A DNA stretch of 64,000 nucleotides from Apoderus coryli (taxonomy: Eukaryota > Arthropoda > Insecta > Coleoptera > Attelabidae): NCBI GenBank assembly GCA_911728435.2, contig OU452198.1:23160001-23224000 (forward strand), read 5' to 3'. Below are positions 33,279 through 45,934 of this stretch, piece by piece. The notes under the pieces are model-generated. The model worked only from the letters and a program-made list of their open reading frames with translations. It searched no databases and had not been told where the DNA came from. A program made the translations under genes and the position numbers. Position 1 is the stretch's first letter; each line of letters starts with the position of its first letter.

Positions 33279-35897
33279 CATCAACAGTGCGAAGATCTTC
33301 GTATGATGTGGCTCCTCTAACATGTAATAACAATACTCGAAGATAGTATTGTTCTGTGTTGCGAATAGACACATTGTACATTCTAGCAATCATTTTTGAG
33401 GCGTTTTCCAGACATAATGTTGGGGAATGTCTGGGTAACGGTGTTGGCGAGCGCCAACATCTTCTCGATTCAGTCTAAACCAATCTGTAAGCTGTGTTGT
33501 TTGATTTCTCTCAACAGCTTAACGTTCATTGCCCCTTTCAAAATGAACAATATTCCTGTGTGGTAAATGCACTGGAAGACGATAAACAGTATGTGTTATA
33601 TCATGAATTTTATATTGATTAATATGATATGCAGCCTCAGGTGCAGTTACGTATCTGCCAGCTAAATATGTTTCAGTCTCGTCATAATTTAGTACGTTGC
33701 GTACTTCCAAATGAAGGAGAGCACGGTCAACGCCTTTGAAAACATATTTGTGAAGATATTTCACGACTCTAGTATTAGCACAAACATCAATATTAATGTG
33801 TGTTTGATACCTAAGTAGAAGATATCGATTATACGGAACAACCCATTTGTTATCAACAACATGAGTGTTTCTAATGAATGCTTCCCTACCATTGTTTGGT
33901 CTTTTGTAATTCACTCTACCATGAGGATCAATAGTAGTTTCATCACAAAAGTTATGGGGATACTTTCGTTTGCAGCGCCCGTCCTCCATGCAAGAAGCAT
34001 TAGGATTTTCAGGGCCACATGGAGAGTGTATCATGTGTTTTACAACCAAACTAAATAGATCTGGTTCTAAATCACGATCTGGAAGTTCAGCAGAAACAGC
34101 CTGATTTATTCTTTCTGTATCTAAGAGTTTATCTTCTGCTCTTAGAGTCAAAACTATGTGGGCATGGGGTAAGCCACGCTTTTGGAATTCTATAGTATAG
34201 AACTGACATACTGGTACGCCAAAAATATAGTCATCTAAAATTTCTTTTAGTAACTGATTTAATTTGGTATTGAAAACTCTTGCTACCAACATAGGATGAT
34301 CATCCACATCCACAATCTCTCGCCAATTAGGATTGCAAGTGACTGTAATGAATAATGTTGGAGTTCCAAATTTACTATTTAGACAGAGACTGTCCTGAAA
34401 CAATTGATGCATGTATCTGGGGCCACCCACATACGATGAAGGCAGAATGACCATTCGGCCTACTTGTTCTGCTTCGTTGTCAACAGCCACTCGATGGAGA
34501 TAGTCCATGAGTCCCTGGTAATATTCAGCCCGAAGGCGACCCTGATTTTGTTTGATGTATTCAATATTATTTGCTTCTATGCGAATAAATGCAGAAACAA
34601 TGAATTGTTGGGTCAACTGAGCAGCGTGTTTAAATCGGTCAAATGTATGTTCGTCATTTTCACGCCTGTATGCTAATCGAAATGCATAATACTGACACAA
34701 TGTCACTTTTGTATTGGCATTTCTGTGGGTAAGTTGAAGAGACCACCCAAATTCACCATTTGGAAATAATAATGGAAATGATAAAGGATCTACTCTCGAA
34801 TCCAAGTAAGAGAGCTGGTGAAATAATTCACGCCTACCTGGACCTTCAATTTGATTACGAACGAAAATTCTGAGATTTGATGTAGGAGGAAGTTCATTGT
34901 TAAACGGATATACAGCGGCTACTTCGTTTACAGTAGGTAAATCGAAACGTCTGTCTCCTCTAACAGCTAACAATTCTAACACTACATTTGGAATTTCGTT
35001 ATTGCGTTCTTGTTCTCGATCGAAAACTTCACGTAGCATCATATATCCATTAGCATATGGATTAAATGTACGCATGACATTTTCCAAGATTTGAATCAAA
35101 TTGATATTAAGATTATAACGTGGTTGATTGGCTATGCGCTGATTTATTGCGGCATTAGCATCCAAATAATAAATTGGACCACGATTGGGCTGTGGATTAG
35201 CTATATTAACATTTGAATAATGATAATATACTTTTCCTTGCACAGAATATGTGAATGGGCCTGGATGCCTAAACTCTCTCAGATTTGCCATCATGCTAGC
35301 GAATTGAAAAGCATTGTTATAGCGAATGGAATTTCTTTTAAATTCTCTAGATAATGGATGACGACCTGTAAATAACTGTTGCAAGACTGGTGGAAAAGGC
35401 TGTAGGGCCGCCAGATTATCAACATGAACTTTACCACCTTTACAACATTTATTATAAATTGATCGGGTTGTACGTTCTAGGAAAAAATGCAAAGCACCAC
35501 AAAACGTGCATTCTCTATCCATAGCTCCAAGATGTAGAGGTTCTGCGTTCCTTTCAAAACCACGCAAATAACCTGGATGAAGTTGTCTTAAATTTCTCAG
35601 GCGATCCAGGTCAGCCATAAGAATATCGACTTCTTCTTGAAATTCTGTCAGCCAAATTATTTTGATTTGGGTTGTGAGGATTGTCATTATTGACAATTTC
35701 CAAATCAGCAACAACTTCTAATGGAACATGAGGTAAATTGTCGTTGTTGACAATCTCCAATTGTTCAATTTCCATGTCGACAACATCTTCCAGTGGAACA
35801 TTTTGAATTTGAAGGTTGTCGTCATTGGCATTGTGTAATTCCTCAATTTCCATAGGAATTAGTTGTTGACTTTGAATCTCTTCGTCATTACCGTGAA
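33279..35897 (-). pseudogene. Helitron exon 5, Rep endonuclease domain
   Basis: Begins after ATTTCAG with HGNDEEIQ, then acidic repeats (MEIEELHNAND, DLEIVNNDN). A single-base gain near 35645 moves the frame to EFQEEVDILMADLDRL. Next comes a Cys-rich module (CTFCGALHFF...KCCKGGKV), then the Rep domain with HUH motif LPHAH (codons 34166-34158) and the paired tyrosines KYLHKYVFKG (33758 and 33746). These make the phosphotyrosine links in rolling-circle strand transfer. An in-frame TAA at 33519-33521 is followed directly by AVERNQTTQLTDWFRLN, so it is a nonsense change inside the domain. The exon ends VD-G|GTAAGG at 33279. Confidence 0.85.
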
Positions 35898-37563
35898 CTG
35901 AAATAAAATAATATTAAAAATATGTACAAAAAATAAACATATAGTATTTTAAATTGTTTTTTCTTTCGATTTTTAGTATAGAAATTGTTATATTATGAAA
36001 ATGTGTATGATGCAATTGATGTTGAATGTTTGATATTTAAAAAATATAGAAAATTAACAAATTGTTTTTTTTTTTTTTAAATTAGTACACGGATGTAATA
36101 GGAAAAAAATTAATTTGAAGAATATTTTCGCTAATGCAGCAGTGTTAGATATACGTAAAACAACACAACATTGGAATATTAATCATTTTTTTTAATTTCA
36201 TTAAATTTCTTGTTAATTTATGTTTCAAAAACTAATAATTTATTATGGATCTAAGTTGAATAGTTTTGTAGGAATTTGCCTGTAAACAAAAGTTTGCAAG
36301 TAAAGGTTTCTACTTTCAACTGTGTGTTAATTAATACGCATTCTTACTTACTTGTAAACATTTGTTTAGAGTCAAATTTCTGCAAAACTGTTCAAAAATG
36401 AACAGGGAATGAAAAAAATATATTTAATCCAGTGGCGTAAAAAAACTTTTTGAATTATGGCCAAATTTTCGATTTTAAATTAAAATTTTTGACACCTTGT
36501 ATCTAGACAACTAAGCTCATTAAGGGTATAATATGTCGCTATATCAAAATACATGAATTAGCGTGAGTTTTTTGTGGTAGAGTATTGTCGTCGACTTTAG
36601 AAAACCCCTGTATAATAAAATATAAAATTTCTCAGGGAAATTTGTCTACAGTTAGACAGTTTCCAAAAAAGGGATTAGTTGTTTAGAAACAGGATGTCAA
36701 AGGTTCAAATTTAAATCGAAAATTTGCCATAATTGGAAAATGCCGTTTTTTTTTCAAATTTATTGACCGATATGTCATATTTGGACATCAACAAACTTTT
36801 TAAAAAATTAACCAGTGGCATGCTATAAGGGTTAGTAACATTTTTTATCTCTTTATGTGTTACGCCATTGGATAAATATATTATTTTACTTATTTCTTAA
36901 TTCCCTTAAAAAAGTAAAAACTGTTTATGGGTCTAAAGTGAACAGTTTTGCAGGATTTGCTTCGAACAAAAATCTGCAAGTAAAGGGAGTATATGTACTG
37001 GGTGTACAGATAAGAAAGGACACTGGCTATATTTCGAAAACTAATCATGTTACGGTTTTAGGAGACTTTACTTTAGAGTCAAATTCCTGCAAAACAGTTC
37101 AGTTTAGACCCATAAATAATTATTATTTTTATAAACAAAAATAAATAGAGAATTAAAGAAAATTACAAAGATATATAATTCTTTCCAGTGGTGTAAAAAA
37201 TAGGGGTATAAAAAGTGTCACTAATTCCTATAGCATGCCACTGGTTAATTTTTTAAAAAGATTGTTTATGTCAAAATATGACTTTTGTAAAAAAACTTAT
37301 CAGTTAAGAAATAAAAAAACAAATATTTAGAGGCGTTTTTGAATTATGGAACATTTTTGGAGCTGAACCTTTGAGACTTTATAACTGGACAACTAATTCC
37401 TTTAAGGGTATATGTTTTGTGGTAGAGCGTTATCGGTCGAATATAGAAACACTCTGTAATATTGGAAATTCTCCGAAAAAATCAATACACACAATTATTT
37501 TAGTATACCTAAATGATAAATAAAGAAAACGAAGCGGGTATTTTTTAGTTGAATAATAATTAC
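35898..37563. repeat. Helitron intron with foldback element
   Basis: Within this intron, 36799-36842 and 37218-37260 are inverted copies (AACCAGTGGCATGCTATAAG against CTATAGCATGCCACTGGTT). Between them lie inner arms with TCTGCAAGTAAAG and CTTTACTTTAGAGTC. A second degenerate copy flanks it (36230-36400). A foldback MITE; no gene. Confidence 0.75.
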
Positions 37564-37688
37564 CTGGTTGGGATGATGCTATCTCAGTTGGTGATAAATG
37601 TGTTCAACGGATTGCGATTGCTGTTCCAAAACAATATTTTGTGACGAAGAGACTCTACGGAGCCGTTTGTTCCCAGGTAGAGGATTAG
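37564..37688 (-). pseudogene. Helitron exon 4, frameshifted
   Basis: TTTTTAG acceptor, then NPLPGNKRLRRVSSSQNIVL and EQQSQSVE, then a 1-bp deficit, then HLSPTEIASSQP in the frame that joins exon 5, with CCAG|GTAATT donor. At 125 bp it is one base short of the symmetric length that would fit its neighbours. Confidence 0.6.
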
Positions 37689-38277
37689 CTAAAAATTAAA
37701 TGAACATTTTTTTCAATTATAACATATTTCCGTATAACATAACAAATTAAATTAAAAATGTAGATATATCGATATGGTAATTTATTTTAAAGAAATTGTT
37801 TAAATTTTGTTTATTTGGGGGGTTGAAATTACATGTTTATTTCTCCTATGTTCATCCATATGCCAATCTAAATTATTTCCTATCATTTACATGTAAGATA
37901 AGTAAGTTGAAAATCATTGTATTTACTGGGTGTTCATTTATAAACGCACACCCCCTTTTAACGGTGTTGTTTCACCCTGTAGAGGGAAATGTTAAATACG
38001 AAAGTTTTAGAGCTTAATGTAAACTATTTCCAGCATATATTATCATGTGTATAGGGTGTCCCAGTATCGTTTTAGATATCACAGTTTTATATTTCATGAA
38101 ATACCCTGTATATTCCATTTTGGTATTAAATATTTTTTTTTCTCCTTATTCGGAAATTACCAAATTTGGTTGGTATATACTAAAAATTTATAGATAGGTA
38201 TTGATAGAATTTGGTTCAACATTGTATAGTTCAAACACCAAGTATAGTTTAGATTACTTTATTTATCACCAACGTTA

Positions 38278-38720
38278 AATTGATTAGTTGAAAAATGTCA
38301 ATATGTGACCCGCTAAAAACACTGAAAACTTTTTTAAACCAGTACGTGTGATACCACTTATTTTGTAAATGAAAATGGCTTTAAAATTAAAAATAAAAAT
38401 TCCAGGGTCGTATTTAAAAAAACCAAGTTGATGATAGTTTTCCAAAAATAAAAAGTCGTAGTGAAAATTTGTAAACGCTATCTTATTCTCCTCAAAAAGT
38501 AACAATGAGAAAGTGCTTTCCATATTTTTATATCTGTAAAAATAATATCAAAAATAAATAAAAATTAAAATCGCAAAAATTGTTTCAAAAATTCTGGAAA
38601 CCGGCTAAAGTTAGTTTATTTTTTAAAACACTATTTAAAAGGTGAATGAATTGTACGACTTTTCTCAAATTTAACCGACATTGTAACTCCTACCGTTTTC
38701 AAGTTTGTCGCACTTATTTA
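38278..38720. repeat. Interspersed repeat family member
   Basis: Between Helitron exons 3 and 4. Shares CCAAGTTGATGATAGTTTTC, GTCGTAGTGAAAAT and GGCTAAAGTTAGTTTA with copies near 23090-23420 (inverted), 25672-25860, 32400-32620 and 38960-39180. Confidence 0.75.
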
Positions 38721-38764
38721 CTAACACCCTGTATATCAATAATTTCATTAAAAATTATATTTAC

Positions 38765-38866
38765 CATTTGTATTATCGGTAACTGCTACTCTACTCGGAC
38801 CTGGACGTTGGCTAAAATGTTCACCATTTCTTTTCTGCCGTTGATTTCCATTTAAATTGGAAATAG
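38765..38866 (-). CDS. Helitron exon 3
   Basis: TTTTATAG acceptor, then ISNLNGNQRQKRNGEHFSQR and RVAVTDNTN, AATG|GTAAAT donor. 102 bp, symmetric phase 1. It ends in the same NTN-G motif as exon 2, suggesting an internal exon duplication. Confidence 0.7.
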
Positions 38867-38924
38867 CTATAAAAGAAAAAACATATTATTTTGGTCTTTT
38901 GTTTTTCGTGAATTTTAGTATAAC

Positions 38925-39302
38925 ACTGTGTCCAAAATAAGAATGGCATAGCTTCGCTTTCCAAAAACCATTATCAACTTGAATTTTTTACTGTTAAATT
39001 TTAAAGCCGTGTGATATACCAACTATTGTGGAATTGAAAATGGCTTTAAAATTAACAATAAAAAATCTAAGACCGTATTTAAAAACACCAAGCTGATGAT
39101 GGTTTTTCAAAAATGAAACGTCGTAGTGAAAATGTGTAAAAGTTATCTTATTCTCCTCAAAAAGTAACAATAATTTAACCGGCATTGTAACTTCTACAGA
39201 ATCCAATGCTATACCATTCTTATCTTGAACAAAGTATATTACCAAATGTTTGTGTATGAAACTAAGCTCGAATATATATTCTTATCTTGGACACAGTTTG
39301 TT
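38925..39302. mobile_element. MITE with TIRs
   Basis: Left end ACTGTGTCCAAAATAAGAAT near 38929 and right end ATTCTTATCTTGGACACAGT near 39280 are inverted repeats with one or two mismatches. The interior is a family member. Single ends of the same TIR occur near 25900 and 32595. Size and A/T-rich TIRs suggest a Tc1/mariner-type MITE. It lies in the Helitron intron between exons 2 and 3. Confidence 0.65.
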
Positions 39303-39476
39303 CTTAGTTTTTCAAGTTGTACGTTTTGCAATATTTAGCGGAGCCTTTCCTGAAGGGACATCGTATATATGAGAATGTTTGTTATTAATTAGTTTTTGAA
39401 TAACATTTTCAAAATATAAGATACCTATATACAGGTAAATATGAAATAAAATCACATAAATAATTTGATAACATAC

Positions 39477-39725
39477 CATTTGTATTATTATACTCAGCTT
39501 CACCAGTCTCAACTGTGGTGGTACCATTTACATTGCTACATTGAACAACGGCATTGTCATTTATAATGGTAGCACGTTCCTGATGTGAGTGCGTATTTCC
39601 GGCAACTATAGTTACCTCATGCGCCCTTCTACTACAACCTGGAACTTGACTTCCTATGGGAGTACGTTGTCTTTGAGTTAACTGTGTTACGGTCAACTGG
39701 GTACTCACATCAGTGTTTGTTGAAA
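39477..39725 (-). CDS. Helitron exon 2
   Basis: TTTTGTAG acceptor, then STNTDVSTQLTVTQLTQRQR, SQVPGCSRRAHEVTIVAG and GEAEYNNTN, AATG|GTATGT donor. 249 bp, phase 1 to phase 1. Polar and disordered; a linker upstream of the Rep domain. Confidence 0.7.
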
Positions 39726-40037
39726 CTACAAAACAATATGAATTTCATCAATAGATTAGATATTATAGGTAGGCACAAACTTCTCAAAGTTTATTGATGT
39801 TATAAAGTCACATTTTTTTGGTAATATTTCGATAAATTAGAATTTTTGTTATAGTATTATACTTTATTCTTTTGGATTTTAAAAACCAACGACATAAGCA
39901 ATGAGAAAAGAGCAACAGAATATAGAATTATTAGTCATTAAAAAGCAATTGAAGTACCTACCTAAGTACTTTTATTAGTCATTAAAAAGCAATTGAAATA
40001 CCTACCTAAGTACTTATATAATATATTGATTATTTAC

Positions 40038-40149
40038 CTGTGGTAGACTGCGTATTGGTTATTTCATTTTTCTTGTTTTTTGTGGTATCACGACCACGGC
40101 AGTCCCGTCCTTTCCTGGAACTCAGATTACCTTTCTTTCTTCTCGGCAT
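40038..40149 (-). CDS. Helitron exon 1
   Basis: Starts MPRRKKGNLSSRKGRDCRGR, very basic, then KNKKNEITNTQSTT, with an ACAG|GTAAAT donor. 112 bp, so it ends in phase 1. A short Arg/Lys-rich MPRR... start is common for Helitron proteins. Confidence 0.7.
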
Positions 40150-42908
40150 GTTTCACATAAAATTGTATCAATTCTCAATTTTCGATAGTTGATAAATGCT
40201 GCTAAGCATTATTATATTCACTTGTTTTTCCAAATCAAGATATCTAGATTTTATACCATATATATTTTTATGAATAAGCCCGATTCATAACGAACACAAC
40301 CTCAAAATTATTTGTTCTATACCAAAATTTATAAAAAATTGATCAATGTTTGAAATATGAAATTGTTGATCAAGAAATGTATTTTCCATTTGAATGGTAA
40401 AAATAATTATTATTGCAATAATGATTTTTGCCATTTTATAATTAAAAAAATTCAATATTTGCTCCAATAACGATAACAATTATGACGTCATAAAAAAACC
40501 ATAATAGTATTGTTCCGATATGTCATTTTTTTTTAATTATCAAATTAGTTCCCGCAACATATAAAAATTGTGTGAAATATGACAGCTACTTTTATTTTAT
40601 CTCATATACCATTGTTTATACAGCAGATCAGAGCGCGTGCACATGTAAAGCTATAAAAATATCACTTTTTGCACCTAAAAATGAATAAGTCTCTGACAAT
40701 TGAGAGCACGCGCATTATTTTATGTTATTTAACTCATATATATCGTTTCTCATGTTTGTTTATAGAGTAGATGTATTCTCTACGCATGCGCAGTCAAAAT
40801 ATATAAAAAAATAATAAAATTGTTCAAAATATCACTTCTTGTCTTTAAAAAACGGAATACCATATCTGCCATATTTCTCCATTATAAAATTTCGTTGGGG
40901 AACTGTCTGTCACTTTACTGACAGCTACTTAAATATCTGGATACGACATCTGACGGTATAAGTTTTAATTTTTGGGAAAGATATGAAAGTAGCCAATAAA
41001 AATTCATTGTATAGTTCTTTTACTATGCCATTGTGTTTTTATTATAATATAGTGTGTCAGCGCTTGGTTAGTACCATCATTTAACACCAGACGGCGTTAT
41101 CAACTTCAGTCGTTCATTAATAAATTTCTGGTATATGATAACGCCATCTGTTGTTAGTTAACAGGTACTATCCAAGCGCTATATTTTAAAATAAACACAA
41201 TGATTATGCCATAGATAACTTTACTTAAAATATTAACTTTTGGAAATATTAGATTTGACATAAATAGACAGTCTATTATTTGAAAGTAAGAATGATTTAA
41301 TAGATCTTGTTCTTTTCCATCTCAGTTCCGCTGGGCTGATGTGATGTGATCACATAAAGTTCTGAGTGCAGGAAGTATAAAATAAACTGTTTCATTTTAA
41401 ACTAATAACATATTCCTTTTAATTAAGGGAACTTGGCAACACCCAGTAGATTTTTTGGTAGTTTTAAAAATTTCACATTTCTCGTATAGTAGATTTCTAG
41501 TAGATTCGATAATCTCATTTAGTAGATTTTCTTTCGGAGGTGTTGGCAACCCTGGTTACGCTATGTCAGTAATACCTACTATTTTATTGGCTATTTTTAT
41601 ATGGGATATTTCTCTAACTAATCTAACTTCTTTGGAAGGCGATAAAAGTCAAGTTAAAAAGAAGAAGCGAGGTGTGATATTAATAACCTCTTGGAATATT
41701 ATCAATTATTTATAAATATTGAATAGCAGAATTGAAATCAAATAACAATTTAATTTAAGCAATAATAATAATAGTGGTTGTCGGTGACTTTTGCGCCTAT
41801 ATTTAAGCCTGTAAGCATGTTTGTATTTTGGAAAGACGGATGGGGATTCAGCTATCCTCATGTGACAATATCCTGTTTCTGTTGTATTCGGATATGTTTG
41901 CTTGGACATGTACCTAGTATTTGATGACTATTGCGTTGTGGTTTGTGTATGGAGTTTTTTGTTCTGATACCTAGTTCCAATTTTTTGGAATGCCTGATGA
42001 GGCTCACCAGTGTAAATTATAAAAGAAATATATGTGCTGAACATAGTTTATGTATTTGTGAGGACTGCAAGCCATACTTTTTTGACATTTTTATTTTGTT
42101 AATGTGTTTTGTGAAATATGAAATAAGTTAATAAGAACCAGACGTGTTTCGTTATTTAATGCCTAAATTCAAATGGGGTCATGCGAGGTTAATAGTTGAT
42201 ACTTTAGAACCTGTAAAAAAAAGAATTCTTTAATATGTTGTTTAGATTTTTTGTGGAGGAATGATTAAGTGATTTTATGTATATTTTTTTTTGGTGTGTA
42301 GTTGTTATACTAAATATTTTGTAAATAATGTAAATAATAACAATAATTTTATCTGTCATATTACTTTCTTGACGAATGGTGAACCGTTGTTTTAAAAACT
42401 ACTAATAAAGTACTTTTATTTCTGGATGCGACATCTGCCGGTACAATCTCTAATTTTTTTACTTTCTTGACAAATGGTGAAGTTTTGTTATAAAAACTAC
42501 TAATCTACTTTTATAGCTATTGTGCTATATGTAGTCTGTATTTTATAGTGGGAAATGATTTGTCAATTGTTTTAATACACTCAAATAAACTTTATTCAAC
42601 AAACTTAATATTATTAAAATGATTTTTAATTGCATTTAGTAGTGAACAATAAACATGTTGTTGAAGCTCTAAAACGCACGAAGTAATCCTTATTCTTCTT
42701 TTTTACCTTTTCTGTCACTAGTGTCAATTTGTCGATTTAGCACGGAGTAACAAATCAGAAGCGACAGAAGTATGTCTGCAAATGTCAGTCGGCGGCGTGA
42801 TCGCCACAGTCCAATCAAGCGGGAAGTTTGATTGTGACTTTTTTCTTGTTGTTGTAAGTTCTAAGTTGTTTGTCTGTTGTTGCAGACCATTGATGATCTG
42901 GAATTGTG
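40150..42908. other. Repeats, no gene
   Basis: Upstream of the Helitron start. Holds a foldback at 41059-41180, a duplicated TTCTTGACRAATGGTGAA block (42370-42500) with GACATCTGNCGGTA words that recur near 40945, and otherwise AT-rich DNA. Short frames look random. Confidence 0.6.
41059..41180. repeat. Foldback with about 44-bp arms
   Basis: Left arm begins AGCGCTTGGTTAGTACC and ends GGCGTTATCA (41102). The right arm starts TGATAACGCC (41136) and ends GGTACTATCCAAGCGCT. Imperfect inverted repeats with a 33-bp loop. Confidence 0.8.
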
Positions 42909-43381
42909 TCAGTAGAAATAGGTTGAGAGTTGTCTGTGTTCGTGCGTGTTGTCTGTTTTGGTGATAAAAGCAGGTTTTAGTCTGTCTATGTTAATGTTTT
43001 TAGATGTTCCGTTGACGTCTAGTTGATAAAGAATGTCTGTTATATGTTTAAGAATTTTATACGGTCCTCTATAGGGTGGCTCTAAAGGAGCTTTTACATG
43101 ATCACTTCGTATGAATGCGTGAGAGCATGTCTGAAGATCTTTGGCAATAAAAACTTTAGCTTTTTGATGGTGCGCTGTCGGTGATGGTCGCAGACCCCTC
43201 ATGAACTCTCGATGTTTTTCTAGGAAAATTTGAGGGTTGGCTGCTTGTTCTGTATTGGTAAAGAATTCTCCAGGCACTCTCAATGTTGTTCCATACAACA
43301 TTTCTGCCGGAGATGCCTGAATGTCTTCTTTGAGACTTGTTCGTAATCCGAGTAGGACAGTGGATAATATTTCAATCCAAG
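42860..43381 (-). pseudogene. Older Gypsy pol 3' end (integrase C-terminus)
   Basis: On the minus strand from the LTR edge: WIEILSTVLLGLRT, KEDIQASPAEMLYGTTLRVP, GEFF, then FIAKDLQTCSHAF and the GPY/F module PPYRGPYKILKHI, LYQLDVNGTSKNINIDRLKP AF. The main frame stops at 42909, and KKKVTIKLPA-stop in another frame looks like the usual basic tail. It belongs to a different Gypsy lineage from the intact element beside it. The upstream integrase is cut at 43381 and is not found beyond the intact element. Confidence 0.75.
43378..43381. repeat. Possible 4-bp target duplication CAAG, left
   Basis: CAAG directly before the 5' LTR, repeated at 53520-53523. Four bases suits Ty3/Gypsy but could be chance (about 1 in 256). 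Confidence 0.6.
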
Positions 43382-45911
43382 TGTTACAATCCGAAATTTC
43401 CTATATTAAATAATAAGCCAAATATCCAATTTATCGAAAGTATTTATTTAAAATCTTATAATATGTTCATTAATCATAATATAAAACCTCATACAATTCA
43501 TTAAAGTAGATAACATCTCATTTTAAATATTTAATACAAAACTTTACTATTCTTGACCAATTGGCGAAGGCGCAAATTTGTGTGCAAAATTTGAGGATCC
43601 AATATCTCTGTAAATAATAAACATAAAAGTATGAAAGTTCTGTAATTTATTTACTACTAAATATACTCTTACCTTATATAACTCCACACTCTTTCAAAAT
43701 AGAAATCGATGTAATTTTGTAATTTATGTATTTATGTGTTTTGCTTCATAACACATTTTGTGTTGTCGTTTGTTCGCGTTGGTATGGCTTCAATTTTGTC
43801 CAATTGTTGTCAGTCTATTCCTTAGTTCATTCTTTATTTGTCTACCTAAAAAGAAATTAATAATGTTGAATAATTAAATAATTATTAACTACAGAATTTG
43901 TGTAGTTATTATTATTACTGCCACAGCTTGTTCAAATGATTACTTACCTTTTATTCATTGTGTTGTAGCACATGGTTGGTTGTATTTATACCTGTTCTGT
44001 TATTTTCCGTTTTCTTTTAACGTTGTTCACTATTTTGTATCGCTTGTGCAATGATTATTTGTAGTTTTACATAATAATATAATATTTTATTGAACAGGGT
44101 ATAAATAATAACAAACGTATATTTAGCCTCGAGCTACTTCGGTTGACCATCGACCCAAATCGATGTGTCAATGTATTCGATTTGCGCGCAGCTAGCCGTA
44201 GGCTATAAACTTTTCTATTAGGCGTAGTAGCAAGGGGGGCATTAATATGATTACACGGGATTTCTTAGCGTTAGGGATATTAAATAATATTATTATACTT
44301 ACCTTGTAATCCTTAACGTTATGTTGTTTGGTTTCATAAATTATAATTACCAATTATAATTTTTCTGTATGTCACTAATCTTTAATTGGCCAAATTTCAG
44401 TAGATACGACAATGTGTTTTCTAATTGTTTGATCCTATTGCTTTTATTGATTTTGCATTTTCATGCGTCGATATTGAAGAGAGGGCAAAGGTACAATTTT
44501 GGAGAAGAACGGTTGACCGAGGAGTAAAATTTTTAATTAGCGGCTTCGATTCTTGAAGAAATGTGATGAACGTTTTCTAAAATTTTTAAAGTATTTAATT
44601 ACTACCTTGATGGGATTTAGATTTTAGAAAATCATAAATGATTTTATCCGTTGTGTAGTATCGGAGTTTACGTTGTAATTAGTGGATACGTGAGTTGGAT
44701 AAATCAATACCCTTAATTGGGAATTATAAATCATATTTGCCGTCTGGTCGTTAATTCAAATATGGCGTCCAGTACCTGATAAAGTAGCACGTGTCGTTTC
44801 ATTTAATTTGTTTTGTGTTTACTTGGTTATCGCCAGTTAATAATAACTTTTGTTACTTGTAAATTAGTAACGTGTTACGTAATATGTTTTGAACATAAAA
44901 AAAAAAAACCGTTAACCGCGTGAAACCGTTTAACCGTACGCGAAGACCTATCTGTGATTCTCTGTGCACGTTGTAGCTGTGAGCTGTTAGTAACTATATC
45001 GAGTTTGTTACGCTGCTGTTACACAAGCAGTGTGTTGAAGGTGTTGTATAATCCGCACCAAAGTTTACATTTTGAACTTTTACATTTGTGTGCCTACTGT
45101 ATGTACCTACTCCTGTATTGGACTGCACTGATTATGATATTGTTGTTTTGAGATGCCATTTTGTATTGATGGTTGATGATTGTATTCATGCGAATGTATT
45201 GATAATACAGTACCGTACAAGTATAGTATAACGATTGAAATCTGGTAAGAGATTTATTGTTAATAATTATAGGAAATGAATGAGACATTTTATCGTGTAT
45301 TTAAATTTGAAATTTTTCGGAACTATTCTATACAGAGTGAATAAATTTAAGTGCAAAATTTCTCTCAAACAATACTTAATTGTTGTATTAATTTGATTGA
45401 CATTTTTTTTTTGTGATTTAATTCTAGTATTGACTCTAGTGATCTAGTACTAACTAGACTCTTAAATTATCTGCATAATTTAAGTTTCAGAACCTAAAGG
45501 AAATTGTTGTTTCTTTATTGTTGATTGAATAATTGAACTATTGTTTAGTTAAGTAATTGGATTGAGTAAGTTAGTACCATAATTTTGATAATTCAGTCTC
45601 AATATCTATTGTTTGTTAAATACTAACCAAATTACTAATCGAACATTTTATAAATATCGTTTAAGATCTTTCAATTTCATATCACATTTAATTTTAATAC
45701 ATTTGTTATTTTGTTATTTTAAAACTGAGTTTCATTCCAATCACTTGCAGCATCAGCGAATTGGTATCACTTATATCTCAGCGACAGGGCCTTATTCACG
45801 ACCCAATATTTTTTTTTTCTTTTGCTTACCGAGCTAGCCGAGCAAAACAAAAATATTGCTGCCGACTTTTGTTTTACTCATTCCATCTCGAGTGATGCAA
45901 AGTTGGTAGCA
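43382..45911 (+). repeat. 5' LTR (2530 bp)
   Basis: Begins TGTTACAATCC and ends GTTGGTAGCA. Very long for this group. Possible TATA boxes are GGGTATAAATAATA near 44098 and GGCTATAAACTT near 44211; which is used is unknown. AATAAA occurs near 45338. Short open frames inside are not believable genes. Confidence 0.93.
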
Positions 45912-45934
45912 TAATTTATTTGTCGCTGCCAACG

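Larger units (their letters stand above)
29041..40149 (-). mobile_element. Helitron transposase gene (Rep/helicase), broken
   Basis: A rolling-circle transposon gene. Exons by splice sites and frame: 38-codon exon 1 at 40149-40038, exon 2 39725-39477, exon 3 38866-38765, exon 4 37688-37564, exon 5 35897-33279 (Rep), exon 6 33217-32788, and exon 7 from 32234 to 29041 interrupted by a Penelope-like insertion at 29226-31029. The first three exons all end in phase 1. Lesions: a 1-bp loss in exon 4, a 1-bp gain near 35645, TAA at 33519-33521, and the insertion. Rep carries HUH and paired tyrosines; the helicase has Walker A and B. No endonuclease domain is seen. Terminal sequences were not found. 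Confidence 0.85.

Noticed and set aside
44954..45151. 65-codon frame in the 5' LTR (and twin at 52570)
   Set aside because: Present in both LTRs only because they are copies; no family signature.
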